The translations under genes were made by a program, and so were the position numbers. Positions 12,001 through 21,347 of a stretch of DNA of 64,000 nt are shown here, in pieces (within the stretch, counting starts at the first letter, position 1; the number at the start of each line of letters is the position of its first letter). The notes below the pieces were generated by a model. The model ran no database searches. It worked only from the letters and a program-made list of their open reading frames with translations, and was not told the DNA's origin. This DNA is from an uncultured Dehalococcoidia bacterium (GTDB taxonomy: Bacteria > Chloroflexota > Dehalococcoidia > Lucifugimonadales > G958296245): positions 990,440 through 1,054,439 of the forward strand of contig OY282458.1 of NCBI GenBank assembly GCA_958296245.1. Direction: 5' to 3'.

Positions 12001-14186
12001 GGACGCCTCAAACTGGGGTCGAAGTGAGGACGCTTCAATGGGGCCGCGACCGCTAGGTCGCGGATAGAAGGTGTGATAGGTGGGCGTCACCTCGTCGATT
12101 TTCTGCTTCAATGGGGCCGCGACCGCTAGGTCGCGGATAGCTTCGCTTGGATCGGCTCGTAGAAATGATCGCGGGTGCTTCAATGGGGCCGCGACCGCTA
12201 GGTCGCGGATAGCAGGCAGGCCGCCGTCATCACGGGCTATTCCAAGTCGCTTCAATGGGGCCGCGACCGCTAGGTCGCGGATAGCCGAGTTTGTGGCCCT
12301 GGCATGAGAGCGAAGGCGAGAGGCTTCAATGGGGCCGCGACCGCTAGGTCGCGGATAGAAGTGCCATGTGTGATTGATTCCTTGCCGTTGAACAGGCTTC
12401 AATGGGGCCGCGACCGCTAGGTCGCGGATAGTTTGCGATATGTCACGTGGTAACGGTCTATGCGGTCGGCTTCAATGGGGCCGCGACCGCTAGGTCGCGG
12501 ATAGTCGGTGGGTCACTTTCATGAAATTGGCTTTACGGTAGCTTCAATGGGGCCGCGACCGCTAGGTCGCGGATAGTCTCAGGGCACCAACCCTCGGCCT
12601 GCCAGTGTATCTCGCTTCAATGGGGCCGCGACCGCTAGGTCGCGGATAGGTGTCCGGCATATGCGCCGATGACGCGATGGAGGTGGCGCTTCAATGGGGC
12701 CGCGACCGCTAGGTCGCGGATAGCGGGCCGCCGCGCCCGTCCATCCGCTGCCAGGCGGCAGGCTTCAATGGGGCCGCGACCGCTAGGTCGCGGATAGAGC
12801 AGCGGCCCGCCCGCTTGAGCGGGCGGGCCATCAAGGCTTCAATGGGGCCGCGACCGCTAGGTCGCGGATAGCTCTTCTGGCTCACGGGAACCTGCATGGC
12901 ATCATTGTGCTTCAATGGGGCCGCGACCGCTAGGTCGCGGATAGTGATTATAGCCGCTATTGAAAGCATCGAGAACTTGAGCTTCAATGGGGCCGCGACC
13001 GCTAGGTCGCGGATAGAGATTGAGGCGGCGGTCAAAGCCCGCCGCCGGGGGTGCTTCAATGGGGCCGCGACCGCTAGGTCGCGGATAGCATCCGACAGCA
13101 CGGGCGGACGACCCGGCTGGACGCCTAGCTTCAATGGGGCCGCGACCGCTAGGTCGCGGATAGGTATATCAGCCCGACCACAGGAGCCGGGCAAGTCCTG
13201 CTTCAATGGGGCCGCGACCGCTAGGTCGCGGATAGATACCGTCGGCGTTGGCGGGCGGCCAGTGGCTGCCCGCTTCAATGGGGCCGCGACCGCTAGGTCG
13301 CGGATAGGGTCTTTTCCTTCGTCGTCCTGGGGCCGCCTGCCGGCGCTTCAATGGGGCCGCGACCGCTAGGTCGCGGATAGCTGAGCAACGCCTGGCCAAC
13401 AGCGGAGCGAGACTCCACGCTTCAATGGGGCCGCGACCGCTAGGTCGCGGATAGCGACCAAGCCACGGCGCGGCGCGCTAGGGCCAGGCGAGCTTCAATG
13501 GGGCCGCGACCGCTAGGTCGCGGATAGCCCAGTGGCGAATTCATCGCGGTTAAGTACGCCCGCGCTTCAATGGGGCCGCGACCGCTAGGTCGCGGATAGC
13601 GATCCCTCCGCTGCCGTAGACCAGATGCTCACGCCCTGCTTCAATGGGGCCGCGACCGCTAGGTCGCGGATAGATGAGAGATGCGAAAAATACGACATGA
13701 CCTCCCAGTGCTTCAATGGGGCCGCGACCGCTAGGTCGCGGATAGGGCCAAGTACGTTCACGCTTACGAATACGGTGGGCCGCTTCAATGGGGCCGCGAC
13801 CGCTAGGTCGCGGATAGCCGGGCCAGGTCTGCGCCGTCCTAACCACTGAGACGTGCTTCAATGGGGCCGCGACCGCTAGGTCGCGGATAGCTCTTATCTC
13901 AGACGATTTGGGCGGCCTCAAACTGGAGGGTGCTTCAATGGGGCCGCGACCGCTAGGTCGCGGATAGACACCGTAGCAGGTGAAGTTCATAGGTGCGGCT
14001 TGAACGCTTCAATGGGGCCGCGACCGCTAGGTCGCGGATAGTTTTGGGTGTTGGTTTGCTACGGATGCGGCAAGCCTGCTTCAATGGGGCCGCGACCGCT
14101 AGGTCGCGGATAGAGTCGAACACTGGGGAAGCTGCCCGCCAGATGGCCTTGCTTCAATGGGGCCGCGACCGCTAGGTCGCGGATAG
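1..14186 (-). CRISPR. Large type I-G CRISPR array, 195 complete repeats, continues past the left edge
   Basis: I stepped through every repeat start from 45 to 14151 and counted 195 complete 36-bp copies; bases 1-6 are the tail of one more. On the minus strand the repeat reads CTATCCGCGACCTAGCGG, then TCGCGGCCCCATTGAAGC. It forms a stem CCGCGACC/GGTCGCGG with a TAGC loop and leaves the 8-nt handle ATTGAAGC typical of type I crRNAs. I saw no variant repeat. Repeat-to-repeat spacing is 70-77 bp (mean 72.7), so spacers are 34-41 nt. Orientation is inferred from the handle and the leader promoter at 14269-14296; newest spacers are at the right. The degenerate trailer end is not in the window, so the total is larger. 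Many frames are open across the array only because the repeat has no stop in those frames. Confidence 0.98.
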
Positions 14187-14359
14187 GGCTTGTGTCCTCG
14201 CCGCCTTGTCATCCACGCTCCGGGGGGCGGATGCGAGAGATGGGTGTCCTGAGCTCGTGATCAAGTCTATCATATGTGTTCTCCATTGCTGGTCAAGGCC
14301 TTGCCCTCGCGGCCGCGAGGGCCCATCCGGTTCTTCGCACCGCCCCGCTGCTCGCGGCC
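14187..14359 (-). promoter_or_regulatory. CRISPR leader with pre-crRNA promoter
   Basis: This is the non-coding gap between the cas4-cas1 stop and the first repeat. On the minus strand it holds TTGACC (14296-14291), a 16-bp spacer, and TATGAT (14274-14269), a near-consensus sigma-70 promoter pointing into the array. The predicted start is near 14262, giving a transcribed leader of about 75 nt before the first repeat. The same promoter form (TTGAC-N, 16-17 bp, TATG-N-T) is found in front of both cas modules. Confidence 0.75.
14303..14322. repeat. Perfect 20-bp palindrome at the cas4-cas1/leader junction
   Basis: GCCCTCGCGGCCGCGAGGGC is a perfect inverted repeat lying 37 bp after the cas4-cas1 stop and just upstream of the leader -35 box. 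It could end cas transcription or be a protein site in the leader. No T-run follows on the minus strand, so an intrinsic terminator is not well supported. Confidence 0.5.
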
Positions 14360-16144
14360 TTATCGCGTCACGAAAACCGGGTACTCGCCTAACTCACCCT
14401 CCAGAGTTCGGGCCAGCAGGCGCGCCTGAATTTCCAGCAACCGACGATAGCTGACGCGATAGCCGAAGAGAGGATGCGTTACAAGCGTTCCCATTCGAGA
14501 CTCGTAAGCTCGGAAGAAGCCTTTTCGCCCGCTGGCTGTGAGCGAAACTGCTTGTCCTGCCGTCACGAAATCCCGCTCCGAGACCATCCTAGTGTTCACG
14601 GCACTCAGCACAGCCGAGTCGGCGATCAGCGCCCTCATCGGTTCCATCAGGTCCAGCGCCAGAGCGGGCCGCCCGTGACGCGGTTGATGGTAGAACCCGA
14701 TCATCGGATCGAACCCCACGGCGTGGCAGGCGACCGTTAGGTCCTTGGCCAGTAGGCTATAGCCAAGCGACAGCAGCGCATTCACGGGGTCGCGCGGCGG
14801 TCTCCGATTCCGGGACCCGAAGTCGAAGGCCAGCTCCGGCCCGACATCCAAATCATGTTCACTCTCACGCTTGATCATGCCCCCGAACAACCCGAAATAT
14901 ATCCGTGCCGCCCAGCCTTCAAGTCCCAGCAGCTCGCCGAGTGAGTCCGCCGTCTCCACGTCCTCGACCAGCCGCTTCAACTCCCGCAACTCTGCCTCCG
15001 GCGGCTCGACGTGATTGCGCAGCAACATCGTCCGCTGGTTGCGAATCTTGCCTGCCACCAACTTCCTGGCCAGCCGCAGGCAGAACCAGTTCTCCTCCGC
15101 TAAGCGGAACTGCGCCCGCCGCAGGAAGACGTTCTTCGTACCGAGCCCGGACGTTACCCCGTAGAACCACCCGCCTTGAGAAAAGTAGCAGATGGGCTTC
15201 TCCGCATTGCACAGCTCCTGAACGGCCTGCGTGCTGATCTGGACGGCGCCCATCAGGTTGACCTGGCATATCTCGTTGATGCGCGCCTCCTGGACGACCT
15301 TGGTCTTCTCCTTGATCCTGAGAACGCCGCCGGACTTGCCAACACGCAGCTTTGGGGAATTCACGTAGAGAGGCCGCAACTCCGCCCGCGGCGCCACGAG
15401 CAACCTCGACGCCTTAGCTCCGAGCGCATCAGGCGCCCTCGGCCTAGCCTCGAACAGTCTGAGTTGCCCCGTCCCTCCGTTGTGGGTGCGCGATCGTAGT
15501 TGCCAGGTCTCATCTGGCATACATATCCCGACCAGAGAGCAGCCGGGGCACTTGGGAGAGTCGACGAGCGGCGGCGGCATCTCGACGGCCCCCGCCGTCT
15601 CCCATGCGTCCGCGATTGCCTTCTCAGCCCAAGCAATCGTCACGTCGTCGAATGGGACATGCACCCTCTGCCGCGTCTTCTGGTAGAAGACGACGCCCTC
15701 TTCGCAACGATAGCCGTTGGCGCGCAGCACCAGCCCTTGGACCGCCATTTGGACGCGGTCGCTGGGCCAGACGTCCAACCCATCGTCCGTCTTCATCGGG
15801 CGGCCGTGCTTGTAATCGACCGGTGTGGCGCGGCCGCCATCGAACTCCGCTAGGTCGAGCTTGGCGATGACCCGATGCTTCTCCGACGACAGTTGGATCG
15901 AACGGACCACCACGGGTTCTTCTTGTTCTTCATCCGGGGCGGGAGCGGATTTCCCCTCCTTGTCAACCCGCTTGTGCTGAATGGACCCCTCAACGGTGTA
16001 CTCGTTTTCAACGAACACGCCCTCCACCTGCTCAAAGTAGAACAGGCGGGGGCAGTAGACGTGTTCGTTGATCATGCGAGCCGGTAAGTAGTCGGGCAGC
16101 GCGCGGCGGGAAGGCGCATTGTCTAGAGCCGGTTGAGCGCTCAC
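14360..16144 (-). CDS. cas4-cas1: Cas4-Cas1 fusion, spacer integrase with PAM-selecting nuclease
   Basis: The 594-aa protein joins an N-terminal Cas4 (about 1-215) to a C-terminal Cas1 (about 245-594), the arrangement typical of type I-G/I-U loci. The Cas4 half keeps its iron-sulfur cysteines C31, C199, C202 and C208 and the RecB-like nuclease residues D97 and D110-Y-K112. The Cas1 half keeps the metal-binding set E409, H474 and D498 (LDLMEP motif). In this family Cas4 selects and trims PAM-bearing prespacers, and Cas1 with Cas2 integrates them next to the leader. The start is a GTG behind AAGGGAAC. It is the last gene of the module A operon and the only cas1 or cas4 in the window, so it must supply spacers for both effector modules. 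Confidence 0.96.
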   Translation of the reverse strand: MSAQPALDNAPSRRALPDYLPARMINEHVYCPRLFYFEQVEGVFVENEYTVEGSIQHKRVDKEGKSAPAPDEEQEEPVVVRSIQLSSEKHRVIAKLDLAEFDGGRATPVDYKHGRPMKTDDGLDVWPSDRVQMAVQGLVLRANGYRCEEGVVFYQKTRQRVHVPFDDVTIAWAEKAIADAWETAGAVEMPPPLVDSPKCPGCSLVGICMPDETWQLRSRTHNGGTGQLRLFEARPRAPDALGAKASRLLVAPRAELRPLYVNSPKLRVGKSGGVLRIKEKTKVVQEARINEICQVNLMGAVQISTQAVQELCNAEKPICYFSQGGWFYGVTSGLGTKNVFLRRAQFRLAEENWFCLRLARKLVAGKIRNQRTMLLRNHVEPPEAELRELKRLVEDVETADSLGELLGLEGWAARIYFGLFGGMIKRESEHDLDVGPELAFDFGSRNRRPPRDPVNALLSLGYSLLAKDLTVACHAVGFDPMIGFYHQPRHGRPALALDLMEPMRALIADSAVLSAVNTRMVSERDFVTAGQAVSLTASGRKGFFRAYESRMGTLVTHPLFGYRVSYRRLLEIQARLLARTLEGELGEYPVFVTR

Positions 16145-16225
16145 AGTTCCCTTGCCATCTTCACTATTCAGTTGTTCAAGGTACGAGGAATGCGCGCCTG
16201 AGGGACCATCATCCTATTTCCTTTG

Positions 16226-16531
<306 letters not shown>

Positions 16532-16653
16532 TTAGTGTGTCACAACCTCCTCAAGCTGGGATGTAAGTATGGAAGCGGGCTGCGGGTCTATCAAGCCGCG
16601 CGATGGCATGTTTTTCGCAGAATTCGTGAGCCAAACGGCCTGGACAGTCCAAA

Positions 16654-18120
16654 TTACTCCGCTGGGACGAACAGGCCGAGTCCGTAATGGCAGGCGAAGC
16701 CCAAGGCTATAGGGCCTTGGACGGGCTGGTCGAACTCGATCTCGAAGTTGAACGCGCCGCCGCCCGTGGAGCCGCCTCCTCGCCTGTATCGGAAGAACTC
16801 GAATGGACGGAAGCCTCTCGAGCGCCCCTCCTGCCGCATGGGGGCTATGGGCTTTCGTCTATATTCCTTGGTGACACGTCCGGAGCGGTCAGGCCAGCGA
16901 ATGGCAAGCTCGCGCTCAATCTGTTCTATCGGCCCGTCAACCATCCGTATGTCGTCCTTTGGGCCTCGGAATTTCGTGTGACGGGGCAGAACGTAGGGAG
17001 TGATAGACCGCCAGCGCTTGGACTCCCCGAATATGGGCGATACGCCGGTGAAGTCGCGCTCTTTGCCATGCGCCTGATATACGAGCTGAAGCGGCTCGCG
17101 TCCTCCGCCTCGGTTGAGCTCTTGCATTGAGACGAGCGCCTCGAACTCTTGTGTCGTCAGCCCATCCGGCGCCCAGACGGTGAGGTGGTCGAGCCTGTCG
17201 TCGCCATTCTCGTCGGCGGGTAGATAGAAAGCGTGGCGATGCCCTTCCAGCGGCTTGCCGGACTCCTTGTCCCTGCCGGACAGGGTTGGAGACTTTGCCG
17301 TTTTGTTGTTCCTGCCTCCATAGTGAGACATGGCGGCGTCTCGCGCAACCTCTCCCCAGCGCAGCGTGTCGAACGCCATCGGCAGCACCTTGCCCGCCAG
17401 CGCGAACCGGACGACGGCCGCTCCCTCGCCGCGTTCTGGCGGACGTGTCCGCACGGTTCGATAGGACGTGAAGCAGTCGCGCTCGCGGACGTAGGGCCAC
17501 CACTGCGCATCCTCAGGGTCGATGCGGCCGGCTCCTCGAAGCTCGGAAGTCTCGATTTGCAGGGCTTTCAGGTCGATGGAGCAATGAGGGACGAGGGTTC
17601 GGACTATTTCCAAATCGCCTTCGGGAAGCGCGCCGTCTTCCAGAGCGTAGGAGTTTGGCTTGGGATGGTCTGCGGCGGTCTCCGCATTGATCCACGACTC
17701 GGCGCGTCCGAGGTAGGGCATGTTGCGGAGGATACGGTCCAGGTCGTCCCGCTGCTGCGCGTCCAGATCCACGTTGGGCCACACGGCGAACAAGGGCTTG
17801 CCGGGCTGGGTAGCCACGAACGAGTCTATGACCAGCGTGGTTCGCTCCCTCGCTCCCTCGTTGTAAGGCATGTAGTGGCGCGTGTGACCTGTGGACGCTG
17901 GGGGCAGGTGGAACTGCGGGTACTCCGACGCCAACATATTGAGGATGGGATCGACGCGGTCATCCGGGATATCCGGCAGGGTGCGCCGCCACACGGCGAC
18001 GATGCCCCGCAAGATTCGCCAGGGAGAGGGCGGCCATTCCGGCGTTCCTTCGTTGACGTGCCGGCCCCACTGGGTGGCGTGGTAGCGGTTGGCCGTGAAC
18101 GTGAACTTGATGGCGAGCAT
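16654..18120 (-). CDS. csb2: Csb2 (Cas5-Cas6 type, GSU0054 family), module A
   Basis: The 488-aa protein belongs to the Csb2/Cas5u6u family, which joins a Cas5-like part and a Cas6-like part in one chain. It should cap the crRNA 5' handle and cut the pre-crRNA within repeats. Visible are the N-terminal strand LAIKFTFTANRYHATQW, a GHRHAF motif at 293-298 (candidate catalytic histidines) and a glycine-rich C-terminal loop ending in YGLGLFVPAE. I place the start at the ATG at 18120, 10 bp after the csb1 stop; the frame is open 14 codons further upstream but that would overlap csb1. It is a different lineage from the csb2 portion of module B. Confidence 0.9.
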   Translation of the reverse strand: MLAIKFTFTANRYHATQWGRHVNEGTPEWPPSPWRILRGIVAVWRRTLPDIPDDRVDPILNMLASEYPQFHLPPASTGHTRHYMPYNEGARERTTLVIDSFVATQPGKPLFAVWPNVDLDAQQRDDLDRILRNMPYLGRAESWINAETAADHPKPNSYALEDGALPEGDLEIVRTLVPHCSIDLKALQIETSELRGAGRIDPEDAQWWPYVRERDCFTSYRTVRTRPPERGEGAAVVRFALAGKVLPMAFDTLRWGEVARDAAMSHYGGRNNKTAKSPTLSGRDKESGKPLEGHRHAFYLPADENGDDRLDHLTVWAPDGLTTQEFEALVSMQELNRGGGREPLQLVYQAHGKERDFTGVSPIFGESKRWRSITPYVLPRHTKFRGPKDDIRMVDGPIEQIERELAIRWPDRSGRVTKEYRRKPIAPMRQEGRSRGFRPFEFFRYRRGGGSTGGGAFNFEIEFDQPVQGPIALGFACHYGLGLFVPAE

Positions 18121-18130
18121 GTCCCAGCTA

Positions 18131-19129
18131 CTATCCTTTCTTGAAGGTGAGCCGCTTGACACGCGGGTCTGCGAACAGCTTATCGTTCGCGCACGCTTGG
18201 ATGAGGCCGGGCAGGTCTGCCTCCAGCTTCGACGTGGACGGCACGCTGAAGCCTTCAGGCCTGGTTGCCTTGAAGTCGCACATGTCCAGGTCGCAGGCGG
18301 TGCGGAGACGCAGGCCAGTGTCTAGGAACTTCCGGACCTTCCAGAGCGCCAGGGCGACCAAGAACTGCTCTGCGCTTTCGCACAATCCGTAGGCTCTTAT
18401 CTGCGCCAGGTCCAAGTTGAAGTACGCGGTGATGCGCTCGGCGGCGTACTCCGTGCGGTGGAACGGAACGTTGCCGTAGCCTTCCCTGGCGCTGACCTCC
18501 AGCCCGACCTGCTTCAATGCGCCTGGCGAGGGCGCGATGCGGTCGTTTTTGACACCGCCGCTGTCCGCGGTGTTGGAGTTGTAGGCTTCTATGAACCCGG
18601 ACAGGCATCGCTGGAGCCGGGCGAGTCCGAGCAGCTTCTCAAGGAATACTCCATGCAGCACCGAGCCGGGGTCGTACTTGAATACAGTCTTGGCGAGGGC
18701 GGCGCGGTCGAATACGCCGGCCTCTTCCTTTTCCTTACGGCCAGGCATATTCGCTTCGCCGCGGAGCTGGTCTGCGAACTTGTCGTCGCGCATGATGTAC
18801 GGGGAGTTGAGCCTGTGAGCTTCCTGTATCGAGTTCGTGGTTTTGCCGCTGTCCCAGAGGTCTACCGAGACGTAGGGCATCTCCGCGAGGGCGGGGTGCG
18901 GAGCGCCGTTCGCGTCATCCCAGCAGACGGCCTCGAGGCGGTTCGCCATGGACTGCGCGGACTCCACGAGCACCATGTCAACCGTGCCGTCCTCAGTAGG
19001 GGCCTCATACTGTGCGGCTCCCAGATCCGGGAAGCCCGTAGGCTGGAACCGCTTCCCCTGAATCGGCTTAAGCTCAGCCTCCATCAGGAGCCGAGGCACG
19101 CCGTTCAACTTCTGCCAATCAATCGTCAT
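18131..19129 (-). CDS. csb1: Csb1 (Cas7, GSU0053 family), module A
   Basis: The 332-aa protein is the backbone subunit of the I-G interference complex, polymerising along the crRNA spacer. The start is the ATG at 19129, fixed by AGGAGG 7-8 nt upstream; the longer open frame to 19375 overlaps csx17 and is not used. It sits between csx17 and csb2, the usual Csx17-type I-U order. It differs clearly from the 416-aa Csb1 of module B (29786-31036), so each module builds its own backbone. Confidence 0.88.
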   Translation of the reverse strand: MTIDWQKLNGVPRLLMEAELKPIQGKRFQPTGFPDLGAAQYEAPTEDGTVDMVLVESAQSMANRLEAVCWDDANGAPHPALAEMPYVSVDLWDSGKTTNSIQEAHRLNSPYIMRDDKFADQLRGEANMPGRKEKEEAGVFDRAALAKTVFKYDPGSVLHGVFLEKLLGLARLQRCLSGFIEAYNSNTADSGGVKNDRIAPSPGALKQVGLEVSAREGYGNVPFHRTEYAAERITAYFNLDLAQIRAYGLCESAEQFLVALALWKVRKFLDTGLRLRTACDLDMCDFKATRPEGFSVPSTSKLEADLPGLIQACANDKLFADPRVKRLTFKKG

Positions 19130-19160
19130 GTCGAATCCTCCTGTAATCTTGCGTGTATCT

Positions 19161-21347
19161 CTACCCAGTCGTTTCTTGCCGTTCCGGCTTTCGCAAGGCG
19201 CGTTTCGCAAGGGCGCAGTGGGCGTTCGAGTCCAGCGGGAACAGCAGCGCGGCTGCCAGCCTGCGTCCCTGCTCGGGCCTGTCGGGTATGCCTGGGGAGT
19301 CGGACAGTGGCCGCAGCCCTGAGGATACAAGACGCCTATATGCCATCCGGTAGGCGTCTTTGACTCTACCCGCACGCAGCATTGCCAGCATGGACGGCTC
19401 CATCGAGATGTCCACTTTATCGCTGAACTCCGGGCATTCGAACTTGCCGGGAAGCAGCGTCAGCTTCATGGCGGCGTAGGCGGCGGGCAAATCGAAGGGC
19501 GCTCTAAGAGATTCCCCCTCTTGCGAGTCTTCCCTTTCTGGGCGGTGCCGATAGCGCACGAACGACAGCGGCAGGGCCAAGTCTGTCAGCCGCTGAACAT
19601 CCACTCTGCCGTTCAGGAACGACACTATGTCATCCAATAGGGCCGAATATGGCGCGTTGAGGGGCGGGTGATGATCATCCAAGCCCTGCATCTGACCTTC
19701 GAGGCAGCGACGCTCCAGTACGCTGAGCATATTGGAGAGAGGGTCGGCTGCAGTCCAGACGAACGCCGTGCTGTCGTCTTTCCAGTCTCCTTTAGCCGCG
19801 TCCACAGGCTCAAAGTTCTCTCTGATAGGCCCGACCTTGCGCTGCCCCTGCGGTGGCTCGTGAAGGACAGACGCCATAGCTCTCGCCAGCCGGAACTCGG
19901 CGGTATCGTCCTTGGCATGGCTAATCCAACCCCATGAGAGATTGTTGAGCGGGGGGACATTCTCCCGCAGCCCTGAGCTTGCAAGCCACCGTTCGGCGCG
20001 GCCCACGGCTATCAAGACCTCCTGCAGGTCACGCGGCCCTCCGCGCTGACAGAATTCGATGATGGCGTTCTCAACCTGTCTCAGTGCGGCGCCGAGCCCG
20101 GCGGGGGCGCTGCTGCCGGACGCATTGCGCTTGAGCCTACTCATCCATCCGTCCAGATCGAAGAGCACGTTGGCGAGCTTGGCGCGCTCTGCCGCGTTAT
20201 CGTCTTTCGGGATATAGAACCGGCCAAGCGGGGCAGCCAGATAAGACATGCCGTTCCGTACCATGAACCCATATCTTTGGAACTGAGAAACGCCTCGCTC
20301 CGTTCCGAGCCCGGCAACTGCCCTAGCGAAATCCGTGCCATTGGTTCCCTGCCGCCGACCCATCTGGGCTCGTCCTTCAGACACGAGATGATTTAATTCC
20401 TGGAGGCTGGCCGCTTGATTCCAGAGCGGCGCCCAGAATTCGGCCCTAGACGAATCGCCGTACTCGGAGTCTGCCGATGTTCCATAGCCGGCGGCGGAGT
20501 TGTCAACAGTGAAAGGGAACACCGCCTTGGACGATGATTGCGGCGAGAGCCTGCGGGCCGCCGCTCCTGCGAACATCAGGGCGCCCTCGAACATGAGAGC
20601 ATAGTCCCATGGATTCGTAAGAGCGTCATCGTTGAACCCCACTGATGCATTGGCTCCCCCTACGCCGCCGGGATTGTAGAATCCAGTCGATTGCTTCTTC
20701 ACGAGTTCGGGAGAACCCTCGTTGAACAGGGCCGCGACAACCTGTTTTCTGGCGGTCTCCTCGCCATTGCGCTTTTCTTCTATGTTCAAGGCTAAGACCA
20801 AGTTCTGCATGAAGTTATTGCTGAACTCCAGCCTGCCGTCATTGCCGCCCGTACCAAGCAGGGGCGGGAACTTTGCGCCTCCGGCAGTAAGCACATACGC
20901 CGCGTCGAGCCAGTCCAAGGCGTCATCGGGGAACTGGGACCGACACTGGGCAAGTGTCCATTCTTTGATCTTCTTCTTGTCGGCTATATCTTCTCCTGTG
21001 GACACTATGCGTTTGCCTATGGAGACCACCTCGTTCCACAACTGGAATCTCGGCGATTCCAGTTCCAGAATAGCGTCCATGGCTTTCGAGTTGTCCTTTT
21101 TATGGAAACCGCTGCCGCCGTTCCACGGCGACACGATAGGAGTGGGCTTGTAGTCCTCCAGGAAGAACCCCTCCAGATCCTCGCGGTCTAGGGCGGAGCT
21201 CAGCATGAACGCATCGTTCTCCCACCATGCGCGGGCGGTTGGGTCCTTCTGCTCGGCCACCAAGCGGAATATGCCCAGAGCCTTGAGGTATGCCATGAGC
21301 GGCTCTGGGGAGCATCCCCGTAGTGCTAGTTCGTGGAGCTGGCTCAC
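19161..21347 (-). CDS. csx17: Csx17 (Cas8-like large subunit), module A
   Basis: The 728-aa protein matches Csx17, the large subunit of one I-U/I-G branch. Its N-terminus LALRGCSPEPLMAYLKALGI, followed by FRLVAEQ, is the family's characteristic opening. By family role it should read the PAM and recruit Cas3. The GTG start overlaps the cas3 stop by 4 nt (GTGA), which implies translational coupling. No other gene in the window resembles it; module B uses a shorter GSU0052-type protein instead. Confidence 0.9.
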   Translation of the reverse strand: MSQLHELALRGCSPEPLMAYLKALGIFRLVAEQKDPTARAWWENDAFMLSSALDREDLEGFFLEDYKPTPIVSPWNGGSGFHKKDNSKAMDAILELESPRFQLWNEVVSIGKRIVSTGEDIADKKKIKEWTLAQCRSQFPDDALDWLDAAYVLTAGGAKFPPLLGTGGNDGRLEFSNNFMQNLVLALNIEEKRNGEETARKQVVAALFNEGSPELVKKQSTGFYNPGGVGGANASVGFNDDALTNPWDYALMFEGALMFAGAAARRLSPQSSSKAVFPFTVDNSAAGYGTSADSEYGDSSRAEFWAPLWNQAASLQELNHLVSEGRAQMGRRQGTNGTDFARAVAGLGTERGVSQFQRYGFMVRNGMSYLAAPLGRFYIPKDDNAAERAKLANVLFDLDGWMSRLKRNASGSSAPAGLGAALRQVENAIIEFCQRGGPRDLQEVLIAVGRAERWLASSGLRENVPPLNNLSWGWISHAKDDTAEFRLARAMASVLHEPPQGQRKVGPIRENFEPVDAAKGDWKDDSTAFVWTAADPLSNMLSVLERRCLEGQMQGLDDHHPPLNAPYSALLDDIVSFLNGRVDVQRLTDLALPLSFVRYRHRPEREDSQEGESLRAPFDLPAAYAAMKLTLLPGKFECPEFSDKVDISMEPSMLAMLRAGRVKDAYRMAYRRLVSSGLRPLSDSPGIPDRPEQGRRLAAALLFPLDSNAHCALAKRALRKPERQETTG

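Noticed and set aside
9386-13854. tRNA genes suggested by T-loop and D-loop motifs in the array
   Set aside because: They are isolated arms inside 36-38 nt spacers and cannot form a tRNA; kept only as information about targets.
159-14175. Many 60-230-codon open frames with repeating NGAATARSRI, YPRPSGRGPIEA or IRDLAVAAPLK peptides
   Set aside because: They are translations of the CRISPR repeat, which has no stop in these frames.
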